A DNA stretch of 64,000 nucleotides from Collinsella aerofaciens. Its GTDB lineage: Bacteria > Actinomycetota > Coriobacteriia > Coriobacteriales > Coriobacteriaceae. The notes under the pieces were generated by a model. That model did not search any database. It was not told the origin of the DNA and saw only the letters and a list, made by a program, of their open reading frames with translations. The stretch is from positions 93,010 to 157,009 of the forward strand of contig NZ_SPFO01000004.1 in NCBI RefSeq assembly GCF_005845035.1. The letters are read 5' to 3'. Both the position numbers and the translations under genes were made by a program. Position 1 is the first letter of the stretch; the number at the start of each line of letters is the position of its first letter. Positions 34,028 through 44,500 of this stretch are shown one piece after another.

Positions 34028-36724
34028 ATGGAAGAAATGCCCAAGAACTACGATCCGTCGACCAACGAGCCGGCGATCCTGCAGAAGTGGCTCGACGGCG
34101 GCTACTACAAGCGCCGTGAGGGCGTGGGCGACTGCACCGTCACCATTCCGCCTCCCAACGTGACCGGCAAGCTCCACATGGGTCACGCCACCGACGACTC
34201 CATCCAGGACGCCATCATCCGCATGGCCCGCATGCGCGGCAAGTCCACGCGCTGGGTACTCGGCACCGATCACGCCGGTATCGCCACACAGACCAAGGTC
34301 GACAAGAAGCTCAAGAGCGAGGGCATCAGCCGCCTGGAGATCGGTCGCGACAAGTTTGTCGACGCCTGCTGGGATTGGACCCACGAGTACGGCGGCATCA
34401 TCGTCGAGCAGATCAAGCGCATGGGCTGCTCCGTCGACTTCGACAACGAGCGCTTCACCATGGACGAGGACTACGCCCAGGCCGTGCGCAAGGTGTTCTG
34501 CGACTGGTACCACGACGGCCTGATCTATCGCGGCAAGCGCATCGTAAACTGGTGCCCCAACTGCACCACCGCCATCTCGGACGACGAGGCCGAGTACAAG
34601 GACGAGAAGGGCCACCTGTGGCACCTGCGCTACCCGTTGACCGAGCCGGTCAACGGCCAGGACTACATCGTCGTCGCCACCACGCGCCCCGAGACCATGC
34701 TCGGCGACACGGGCGTGGCTGTCTCCCCGAAAGACCCCGAGAAGGCCGCCTTTGTGGGTAAGACCGTCAAGCTCCCCATCGTCGATCGCGAGATCCCCAT
34801 CTTTGAAGATTGGCATGTCGACGCCAACTTTGGCTCCGGTTTTGTCAAGGTCACCCCGGCCCACGACCCCAACGATTACGCTATGGGTCAGGCCCACGAC
34901 CTGCCGCAGATCAATATCTTCGATGAGCACGCGGTGGTCGTTGAGGGCTACGGCGAGTTTACCGGCATGAACCGCGACGAGTGCCGCGAGGCCGTCATTA
35001 AGTGGTTTGAGGAGCATGACCTGCTCGATCACGTCGAGGACCTCGATCACTCCGTCATGCACTGCTACCGTTGCGACGCCGCGCTTGAGCCGTGGCTTTC
35101 CGAGCAGTGGTTCGTGGCCGTCGATAAGCTCAAGGGGCCGGCGCTCGACGCCGTCAACTCCGGCAAGGTCACCTTCCACCCCGCGCGCTGGACGCAGACC
35201 TACACCACCTGGATGGAGAACCTCAAGGATTGGTGCATCAGCCGCCAGCTGTGGTGGGGCCACCGCATCCCCGTGTTCTACTGCGAGGACTGCGGCTGGG
35301 AGGATGCCCTTACCGAGGACACCGACGTGTGCCCCAAGTGCGGCGGTCATCACGTGCATCAGGACGAGAACGTGCTGGACACCTGGTTCAGCTCGCAGCT
35401 GTGGACCTTCGCCACGCAGGGCTGGCCGCAAAAGTCGGAGCTGCTCGAGGGCCATCACCCCACGACGGCGCTCGTCACCGCGCGCGACATCATCGCGCTG
35501 TGGGTCGCCCGCATGGTCATGAGCTCGCTGTACTTCCTGGACGAGGTGCCGTTTAAGGACGTCGTCATCTACCCGACGATCCTGGCCAAGGACGGCAGCC
35601 GCATGTCCAAGTCCAAGGGCAACGGCGTTGACCCCATGGACCTCATCGGCATGTACGGCGCCGACGCTATGCGCTTCAACCTGCTCACGCTGTGCACCAA
35701 CAACCAGGACGTCAAGTTCGACGCGAACATCGACAAGAAGACCAAGAAGCTTATCGACAGTCCGCGCACCGAGCAGGCCAAGTCGTTTGTGACCAAGATT
35801 TGGAACGCCAGCCGCTTCCTGCTTATGAACATGGAGGGCTACACGCCCGGCGAGCCCGTCGTGGAGACGCCGGCCGACGCCTGGATGTTCAGCCGCCTGG
35901 CCAAGGCCGTCCAGATGGTCACCGAGGGTATCGAGAAGTACACCTTTGGCGACATGGCCCGCGGCGTGCAGCAGTTCTTCTGGAACGAGGTCTGCGACTG
36001 GTACGTCGAGGTCACCAAGGCCCGCCTGAAGGGCGAGGGCCGTCTGCAGGCTCAGCGCAACCTGATTTTTGTGCTCGACACCTCCATTCGCCTGATGCAC
36101 CCGCTCATGCCGTTTGTCACCGAGGAGATTTGGGACAACATGCCGGCGAGCGTGCTCGACCTGGATGCCGAGGGCAACGTTGATCGCGCCGAGGCGCTCA
36201 TGATCGCCAAGTGGCCCGAGCCTGCCGACTACGCCAAGTATGTCGACGAGGACGCCGAGCGCGCGTTTGAGCTGTGCCGTGCCGTCGTGTCCGCCGCCCG
36301 CGCCACCCGTTCGCGTTATCGCTTGAGCCCCAAGGCCGAGCTCGACGTGGTCGTGCGCGCCGGCGCCGAGGACATCGAGAAGCTCGAGAGCCTTCGCTCC
36401 ACGATTGAGCCGCTGGCCAACACGGCTTCGCTGGTCATGGGTACCGACGTTGAGAAGCCGGCTGCGAGCATCGCCGTTGTTGACAGCGGCGTCGAGGTCT
36501 TTGTGGTGCTCGAGGGCAAGGTTGACCTTTCGGCCGAGAAGGCACGCCTGGAGAAGGAGATTGCCGCGGCCCAGAAGGAGCTCGCCGGCTGCGAGAAGAC
36601 ACTGGCCAACGAGGGCTTTGTGGCCAATGCCGCGCCCGCCGTGGTCCAGAAGAAGAGAGACCGTGCAGCTGAGCTCAAGGAGATCCTGGCGGCGCTGACT
36701 GCTCAGGTTGCTGACTTCTCGTAG
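34028..36724 (+). CDS. valS: Valyl-tRNA synthetase
   Basis: 898 residues, class I. The HIGH motif is HMGH in PPPNVTGKLHMGHATDD (near residue 47). The KMSKS loop is RMSKSKGNGVDP near 525. The editing domain lies between them and contains TTRPETMLGDTGVAV. The C-terminal coiled coil (residues about 830-898) is typical of ValRS. ATG 34028 has GGGAGAG upstream. A perfect 26-bp giant hairpin ends just before the ribosome site and could affect its translation. Confidence 0.96.
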   Translation: MEEMPKNYDPSTNEPAILQKWLDGGYYKRREGVGDCTVTIPPPNVTGKLHMGHATDDSIQDAIIRMARMRGKSTRWVLGTDHAGIATQTKVDKKLKSEGISRLEIGRDKFVDACWDWTHEYGGIIVEQIKRMGCSVDFDNERFTMDEDYAQAVRKVFCDWYHDGLIYRGKRIVNWCPNCTTAISDDEAEYKDEKGHLWHLRYPLTEPVNGQDYIVVATTRPETMLGDTGVAVSPKDPEKAAFVGKTVKLPIVDREIPIFEDWHVDANFGSGFVKVTPAHDPNDYAMGQAHDLPQINIFDEHAVVVEGYGEFTGMNRDECREAVIKWFEEHDLLDHVEDLDHSVMHCYRCDAALEPWLSEQWFVAVDKLKGPALDAVNSGKVTFHPARWTQTYTTWMENLKDWCISRQLWWGHRIPVFYCEDCGWEDALTEDTDVCPKCGGHHVHQDENVLDTWFSSQLWTFATQGWPQKSELLEGHHPTTALVTARDIIALWVARMVMSSLYFLDEVPFKDVVIYPTILAKDGSRMSKSKGNGVDPMDLIGMYGADAMRFNLLTLCTNNQDVKFDANIDKKTKKLIDSPRTEQAKSFVTKIWNASRFLLMNMEGYTPGEPVVETPADAWMFSRLAKAVQMVTEGIEKYTFGDMARGVQQFFWNEVCDWYVEVTKARLKGEGRLQAQRNLIFVLDTSIRLMHPLMPFVTEEIWDNMPASVLDLDAEGNVDRAEALMIAKWPEPADYAKYVDEDAERAFELCRAVVSAARATRSRYRLSPKAELDVVVRAGAEDIEKLESLRSTIEPLANTASLVMGTDVEKPAASIAVVDSGVEVFVVLEGKVDLSAEKARLEKEIAAAQKELAGCEKTLANEGFVANAAPAVVQKKRDRAAELKEILAALTAQVADFS

Positions 36725-36739
36725 GCGTAACTGGGGGAC

Positions 36740-36847
36740 GCGGTTTGGGGCATTGCTCGCTGCTGCGGACAGTCCTGCTCGCACGAAGGCCACATTAAGT
36801 GGCCTTCGGCTCGTGCGGAACTTGTATCGAGCAAAGCCCCAAACCGC
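36740..36847. repeat. Nested giant hairpin B downstream of valS
   Basis: Outer arms 36740-36759 and 36828-36847 pair over 20 bp with one mismatch. The inner hairpin is CGAAGGCCAC (36784-36793) with GTGGCCTTCG (36799-36808), loop ATTAA. The interior is the reverse complement of that in element A, with a paired change (GAC/GTC there, GCC/GGC here). The outer arms share nothing with A. It starts 15 bp after the valS stop. Confidence 0.9.
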
Positions 36848-36998
36848 TCTCATAGCGGTTACGGGGGCGTCCGCTGCCTGGTAGGGCCACTTGGTTGTGG
36901 CCTTGATCTCGCCGCAAAGCGGTGTTTGGCTGATATTTTGAATGGGAGGGGCTCGTTGTTGCTTACGGGCCTCTTTTTATGTTGAGGGGACTTTGGCT

Positions 36999-38342
36999 AT
37001 GGCAAAGCGTTCTGGGTTGTATTCGGTGCCGTTTGAGGTTCCGGAGCTTTCTTTTGATGAGGCTGTTGCACTTGCGGCCGATACGGGCAAGATCGCGCGT
37101 TATTCCACGCCGCTGCTCGAGACCGTCGTCGAGATGCTCGATGAGCTTTGTCGTCCTGACGAGTTCTATGATTGCGTCCAGATAGCGGGTACCAATGGAA
37201 AGACCTCGACGACGCGATTCTCGGCTGCCATTCTTCGTGGTGAGGGCCTTAAGACGGCACTCTTTACGTCTCCTCATCTGGTACGCTATCCCGAGCGTAT
37301 GGAGATTGACGGAAAGGTCGTCACAGACGAGGTCTTTGCCCATGGTGTCTCTGCGGCGTATGAGGCGGGCCGTCGTCTCAACGCACGTCGTGAGGCGGCG
37401 GGCGAGGAGCTCCGTTCTATTACGCCCTTCGATCTTTTGTCCGTGGCTGGTTTGACTATGTTTGCCGAGGCTTGCGTGGACGTGGCCGTGCTTGAGGTTG
37501 GCATGGGCGGACGCTGGGATGCTACGAGCGCGACCGATCCCGTGGCCGTCGCCATTACGGGCATTGGACTCGACCATACGAAGGTCCTTGGCGATACCCT
37601 CGAGGCCATTGCGGGGGAGAAGGCTGCGGTTATTAAGCCTGGACGTTTGGTTGTTTTGGGCGAGGGTACCCATGAGGCGAGCGTTCAGCGCGTGATGGAT
37701 GCCCGTTGCCGCGAATGCGGTGTGGTGCCGCTCGTGGTGAACCATGCCACAACAAAGGTTCCGGCACACGTTGGTGATACGGTGGAGTTTAGCTGCACCA
37801 CGCCGCGTGCGATCTATACGTCGAGCATGGTCAAGCCGGCCTATCAGCCGCAGAATGCCGCGTGCGCGATTATGCTGTGCGAGGGCTATCTGGGTCGCGA
37901 GCTCGACCATGAGGCGCTCGACGCTTCTCTTATGGGTTGCCCCACGCCGGGTCGCTTTGATGTGCTGGGAACCGATCCGCTCAAACTGATCGACGCCTGC
38001 CATAACCCCCAGAGCTGCGAGAACTTTGTGGGCGCGCTGGATGAGATCGATCCGTGCGTAGAAAATCGGCCCACGCTGCTGTGCGCCGCACTGGCAGACA
38101 AGGACGTGGCGGGCATCGTCGACGTGCTGATCCCGGCCTTCCCGCGCGTGGTTGTGACGCAGACCGATTCCGACCGCGCTCTGCCGGCGGAGGAGCTCGC
38201 TGCCCTGGTGGACGCCGATAAGCTCGCTGGCGTGTATCCCAGCGTATCCGAGGCCCTCGCAGCCCTCGATGCCGCGGGTGAGCCCTTCGTAGCCGCCGGC
38301 ACCATCACCCTAGCCGGCGAAGTAGCGGGGCTGCTCCGTTAA
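36999..38342 (+). CDS. folC: Folylpolyglutamate/dihydrofolate synthase family protein
   Basis: 447 residues of the Mur ligase superfamily. The ATP loop is AGTNGKTSTTRF near residue 64. TSPHLVRYPERMEI near 90 is the folate-type omega loop, and EVGMGGRWDATSATDP near 167 is a strong family signature. It adds glutamate to folates and may also make dihydrofolate. ATG 36999 has GAGGGGA upstream. No folate biosynthesis partner is adjacent. Confidence 0.92.
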   Translation: MAKRSGLYSVPFEVPELSFDEAVALAADTGKIARYSTPLLETVVEMLDELCRPDEFYDCVQIAGTNGKTSTTRFSAAILRGEGLKTALFTSPHLVRYPERMEIDGKVVTDEVFAHGVSAAYEAGRRLNARREAAGEELRSITPFDLLSVAGLTMFAEACVDVAVLEVGMGGRWDATSATDPVAVAITGIGLDHTKVLGDTLEAIAGEKAAVIKPGRLVVLGEGTHEASVQRVMDARCRECGVVPLVVNHATTKVPAHVGDTVEFSCTTPRAIYTSSMVKPAYQPQNAACAIMLCEGYLGRELDHEALDASLMGCPTPGRFDVLGTDPLKLIDACHNPQSCENFVGALDEIDPCVENRPTLLCAALADKDVAGIVDVLIPAFPRVVVTQTDSDRALPAEELAALVDADKLAGVYPSVSEALAALDAAGEPFVAAGTITLAGEVAGLLR

Positions 38343-38356
38343 CCCATCCCCTCATC

Positions 38357-38423
38357 AGTTGCGGTGAAATAGTTCCTGTATTTGGGTTCTAGCAGCCCAT
38401 CCAGGAACTATTCCACCGCAACT
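38357..38423. repeat. Palindromic repeat, family 1, copy 3
   Basis: Arms AGTTGCGGTGAAATAGTTCC (38357-38378) and 38402-38423 pair over 22 bp with one mismatch. It is placed 14 bp after the folC stop. The outer 14 bp match copies 1 and 2, but the inner part is the GTTCCTG subtype. Confidence 0.9.
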
Positions 38424-38583
38424 CAAAAACAGTCAAGTACTTGTAAAGTGTCCTCCCGCTTACGAAAACGTTTATGCCGCTTGACCTATCTCATATTGCG
38501 TTGCCACACTGGGGAGGGGTACGCTCAGCCTAACTTGCAATCCGGACCAGTGCTGTGGCCCGTTGAGCCAGTCGGGAGGAACT

Positions 38584-41500
38584 ATGAATAGAAGGCATGT
38601 CAACGCGGCGATCACCGCGGGCCTGGCCCTTACCATGACGGTCGGTTCGGTGCCGCCGCAGGCGTTCGCCGAGATGATGCAGGGTGATACCACCCAGGTC
38701 GTTGCCGAGCAAAGCGATGCGACGGGTGCGACTGCTACGTCTGCGGACACCGGCCAGGCAACCTCGGAAGATCAGGCGGTCGACAAGATCACCTCGCTTG
38801 CGGTCCTGACCGACCTGCATGTTGCCGAGGGCTCCGACGCCACGCTGCCTAAAACCGTGGCGGCGACCTACGAGAGCGGCGCCACTAAGCAGGAAAACGT
38901 TACCTGGAAGCTGAACGGCGCCGATGCTCCGGCAACCTTGGCGCAGCTACCTGCCGGCTCGTATGAGTTTGAGGGCACCGTCGATGGCGCTACCCAGACG
39001 GTCAAGCAGCGTGTGATCATCGAAGCCCCGGCGGATCCGGCTGCAGTTAATGCTGTTGCACCCGTGAGCTCAAACGGGGACCTGAAGATTGCGTCCGTTG
39101 ATAGCACTCCAATTGTAAAAAAATATGTGGGACAGGGCTATGTTGGCGAAGTGTACGGCACCTCAGTCAATCTGACGCTGACAAATGGAACTAAAGCTAC
39201 CGGCATGGTCAATTGGGACGAAGCCTCAAGGAACACTATCAAGACTGCTTCCGATGAATCGGAGGTGCCGATCCAAGGCTCCATTTCGTATATCTACATC
39301 GGTAACATGGGTTATTCGCTTAGTGAGCCCTATTCCGTTGCCGGAACGCTCAAGGTTTTTGTTCCCAGGTCTTCAAATTACATACAAAGCGTGACTACGT
39401 CGCCCGGCGTCGCGCCGTCTCTTCCTTCGACTGCCTATATATCCTATTCCGATAACTCGGGCTGTTCCTGCGATGTTGAGTGGGATGAGGTCTCCGAGGT
39501 AGACTATCAAAAACCTGGCTCATTTGTCGTTGAGGGACATTTGACATACTCGCCTTCAACTTTGGTGAGTTGCACGGTAAATGTCCGTGAAATCAAGTCT
39601 GTTCAAACCGAATTTGAATGCATGACGGCAGTAGGGATGTCGCCGTCTCTTCCGTACCAGGCAATAGTTACTTTCGATCAAAATGAATCTCAGCCAGTTC
39701 ATATCAATTGGGATTCCGTCAATCCCGATTCGTACGCTCAACCAGGTACTTTTGTTGTTAAGGGCAGGCTCGATGGGCTTGACCGGCGCGAAGTTACTTG
39801 TACGGTTGCAGTGAAGGATGCTAAAGACTATTTTGACCTGGATTCGTTGACGTACGAACGTGTTGTTGGTGATGAATCGCCCCTTGACTCTGACGTGCAC
39901 CTTAAGGTGACTCGACCAGATGGCGAGTATTGGTATAACTACCCCGTGGAATGGGAAAATGCTGACGCCTCTCGATTCCAGACGGCTGGCACCTATGAAG
40001 TTAAAGGTATTATCGGGAACTGCGGCGTTTCTTCTCTTGCTGGTCTAGAGGTTAAGGCGAAGGTCGTCGTTAAAGAGGTTGCCTCTATCGCACAAGTTGC
40101 ACCCATTGATACACCAGTTGGCATCCGTCCTACAACGGGCTCGAGTGCCGGCTCCCTTCCATATACCGTTAAGGTGACTTTCACCGACGGGTCTACAGTT
40201 AATGGTGGCGTTACCTGGGATACAATCCTGGATTTCATGGTCGCGCAGGAGGGTTCCTTTACCCTCGGAGGCTCTATCATGTATAGCCGAAGTAAACCCG
40301 GCTCTCCGTCTATACCAGTCTCGTTGGGCAGTGCCCATCGTGCCTCTATTAACGTCAACGTTCGTGCGCTGCAGATGCCATCTACGACTTCGATAAGTAC
40401 GCTCGTTGGCGCGCAAATTCATATGCCGTATACCATAGAAGCAACGATGTGGAATGGCTCTCGTGGCAACTATTCTGTTCAATGGCCTGCTATTAGTCAG
40501 AATACGTTGAACAAGCTGGGCAAGTCGACTATTACGGGTTATTTCTTGGGTTCGAATATTCCGGTAACAGCGACTATTAATGTGTGCGACCTTGCCAACG
40601 ATGATTTGGGAAGGATCGCCTACATTCCCGATGTCGGATTCGCTTATTCGTACGAATCGAATCAATTTCTGCTGTCGGACGGAAACTACTACAGCCTTTG
40701 GGGGGTTGGAGACTCCCTTTATACATGGGATGAGATCCCGCAGGACCTCAAATACGGCAAGCCGGGCGACTATGAGATAAGCGGAACAATTACCGGTACG
40801 CTTGCAAAGATTCGTGCAACGGCTACGTGTGGAGAGGTCAAGGGCATCAATCACTACAGTGAGACTGGCGCGACTCTCGTGCAGTCTTATGAAGATACTT
40901 ACGTTATCTATCCTGGCGAGCGGCTCTATCTTGATGATACGACCGTCGAAGGCGTTCTAAAGGATGGAACACGTTTCTCTAACCTTAAGGTTAACTGGGA
41001 TGAGTATGATAACTATCCAAAGGAGAACTGCACGATAACCGGTACGGTTGCGGGGACGAAAATTCCGGCAACGATCCATGTGATCGTGACTGACAAGTGG
41101 AAAGCGGAACTCGATACCATTAAGGTCCTCAAGGGACATGATGGTTCAGGATTGCTTCCAACCAACGTTATACTGGTAAGCCCTGACGAAAAAGATCAGT
41201 CTGGCCATCATTCCAAGTATGCTCCCGTGACATGGAACACAAAGGGGTTTGACTGGAGCCAAGGCGGAATCGTTTCGGGTACCGCTCAGCTGTCTTACTA
41301 TACGGGCAGTAACAGTAGTGTTGTGGATATTCCTGTGACTGCAAATGTTCAGGTTGTGAATAGGGCTACATCCGTTCAGGGCGGCACGTTGTGGACCGTT
41401 CCTGGCGTTGCGCCTGATTTGCCAGAGACCCTTGAGGTCGTCTACGACAATGACATGTCCGTTGGGCCGCAACGCGAAAACGTCATCTGGGAAGACGTTT

Positions 41501-44500
41501 CCCCCGATGCCTATGCCAAGGAGGGCACGTTTAAGGTTAAGGGCAAGCTCCAAGGTGGTGCCGAGGCGACGGTTACTGTTGATGTTTGCTCGATTTCGTC
41601 CGTGAACGTTCCCGAGCGTATTGTGACGGCCAACGGCGTTGAACCCGAGATGCCGTGGAACAATATTTCGGTGACTACGAGCGACGGTAAAACGCGCACT
41701 GCGTGGATTGAATGGAACGGCTATCGTTCTTCGGACTATACCGGCGAGCCCGGCAAGGTCTCCACGGTTACCGGTAAGCTGTACGCTAGCAGCCTTGATA
41801 GGTTCGGCGTCGGCACCAACACCGGCCTTACTGTCCAAACCAAGATCGTGATTGCTGGAGTCGAGAAAGCGTTTGATAACGGTGAGACTGCGGTGACCAC
41901 GAAGGCCGGTGCCGCTCCTACGATGCCTTCCAAGCTGGCAGTCGAGATGAGCGACGGTTCGATCTCGACGGCTGCTGTTAAGTGGGATCCGATTGCGCCC
42001 GAGAAGTATGAAAAGCCTGGTACGTTCTATGTAACGGGCCATGTTGTCGGCTTTAATGGTGCTGCTGTCATGGCGCTCGTGGACGACGAGGGCCAGAAGG
42101 TCGGCGTGGATGAGAACGGCATCGTGACCGCGAAGGTTACGGTTGCCGACGAGAAGGCTCAAAAGGTTGCACTGCAGCCCGAATCGCTTGTGATTAACAC
42201 GACGGTTGGGTCGACTTTGGAGCTTCCTGATCAAGCGACTGTGAAGTTCTCCGATGGTTCATACCGCATGACGCAAAGCGACGCTGGCGGCGTCGAGATC
42301 GAAAAATGGACCGATACCGACGGCCTCGACATCACCAAGCCCCTTGCCAAGACCGGCACCTACAAGCTTGTCGGCAAGCTCAAGGGTATCGATAACGTCA
42401 ACGCTATCGTATATGTCAACGTTCGCGAGGCGCCGCGGACCATCACCAAGCTCGAGGCTAAGTCGTTTAGCGTGGCCAAGGGTACGTCCAAGCAGGACCT
42501 GTACCAGCAGATGCCCAAGCAGGTTGTGGCGACTTACTCCGACGGTTCGACCGACCTACTCGACATTGACGTGTGGGATCTTTCCAGCGTTACGGACGAG
42601 CTGCTCGGCGGAACCGGTACCGTGAAGATCACCGGCACGGTTAAGCTTATTGGCGCCAAGGTGACCTGCAATGTGACCGTAGTGGACCAGGATGCCCAGA
42701 CGCCAGACCACGTTGAGCCGATCGATGTAATTGAGATTGCGGACAATGCCAAGGTCGCGGATCTGATGGACAAGCTTCCGTCCAAGGTGACGGTAGTCAT
42801 GAAGGACGGCAAGACTAAGAACGAGACGCCCGTTAAGTGGGCTCAGGTCGATAGCCTGGGTCGCGCCGGCAACGAGTTTGAGGTCACGGGTCTGACGGAC
42901 AACGGCATGACCGTAAAGGTGAAGGTCAAGGTAACCGCGCATATCGTGGGCTTTGATACCGTTGACGAGATTGAGGTCGAGCGCGATGCCAAGGCGGATG
43001 AGGCTAAGGCCAAGCTGCCCACCACGGTCACGGCGATTTACTCTGACGGTACCGATTCCGAAGCCGACGTAACGTGGGATACCAAGGGCCTCTCCGACAA
43101 GGACTTTGCCAAGGAAGGTAAAGTTACGGTTAAGGGCACTGTTGTCGGCACGGATCAGAAGGCGGAGTGCACCATCAAGGTCGTCAAGCCACTGCGCGAG
43201 ATTCCTGATCATCTGGCCGGCACGGTTGACGCTGTGACGCTCGACGACGGGGCGAAGCCCGATGCTGTTGTGGCCGCACTGTCCAAGACCGTGAAGGTCG
43301 CCATGAAGGACGGCTCCGAGGTCGATTCGAAGATCGATTGGATTGCTCCTAAGGAGGCTCTCACCATTAAGAATGACGGCGCGAGCGTTGTCATTACGGG
43401 TAAAACCGCGGTTGGCAGCTTTGAGGTCAAGGCTACGGTCAACCTGATGCCGGTCGTCGAGAGCGTCGTCGACGCCCAGCTTTCTGTTGCCCGTAATACG
43501 GCTGCTGCTGACATCGTGCTGCCTGCCCAGGTGACCCTCAACATGTCCGACGGCTCGACGAAGACTGCCGCCGTTACGTGGGTTAAGACCCCGCTTACGG
43601 CAGATGTCTTGGGCAAGCTGGGCGATGTTGCGCTTGAGGGCAAGGTAGAGGGCACTTCGGTTAAGGCCAAGTGCACGGTGAGGGTTGTAAGGAGCGATGC
43701 CGAGATTCCGATGTCCGTTGAGCCTGTCGCGGGCGTTAGCGTTCCCGAGAACTCGTCCGTCGATGCCGTGCGAGATGCGCTCAAGGGCGTGAAGGCGACC
43801 GTTCGCATGAAGGACGGCAAGACGACTGCGGAGTCTGAAATTACGTGGACCGAGGTCCCTGCCGCTGCCGCCACCTATGGCAACACCGTTGTCGCCAAGG
43901 GCGTAACGGTGAACGGCAACCTGCCGGTCGAGGTCGTCGTTACTTCTACGACTACGATCAATAAGATAGCCGAGGCGCCGCAGATTACGGTCGAGCGCGA
44001 CGCGAAGGCCGATGCAGTGACGAGTCACCTGCCCAAGACCGTTACCGTGACCTACACCGACGGCCACACGGACCTGGCTGCGGTTACGTGGAACACGGAC
44101 GGGCTCGACAAGCAACTTGCCGCTGTCGGCGAGCACACGATCGAGGGTTCCGTTGAGGGCACGACGCTTAAGGCCACTTGTAAGCTGGTAGTCGAGACGC
44201 CTAAGCGCGAGATTCCCGATCACGTGAAGAGCGACAGTCTGACGCTTGAGCAGCCAGTGCTCGATGGCGCGTCTTCCGAGGACATTGCCAAGGCGCTCGC
44301 CGGCCTTAAGGCGACCGTGGTGATGGCTGATGGCAAGTCCGAGGTTGCGTCCGATGTCACGTGGACTGATGTCCCCGCTGCCGATATCGCCACGACGGGC
44401 AAGACCCTCACGGTGCACGGCACCACCGATGAGGGCGGCTTTGCGGTGACGGCGACCGTTTCGGTTAAGCCGGTCATCACGAGCGCGTCGCTTGCCGAAG

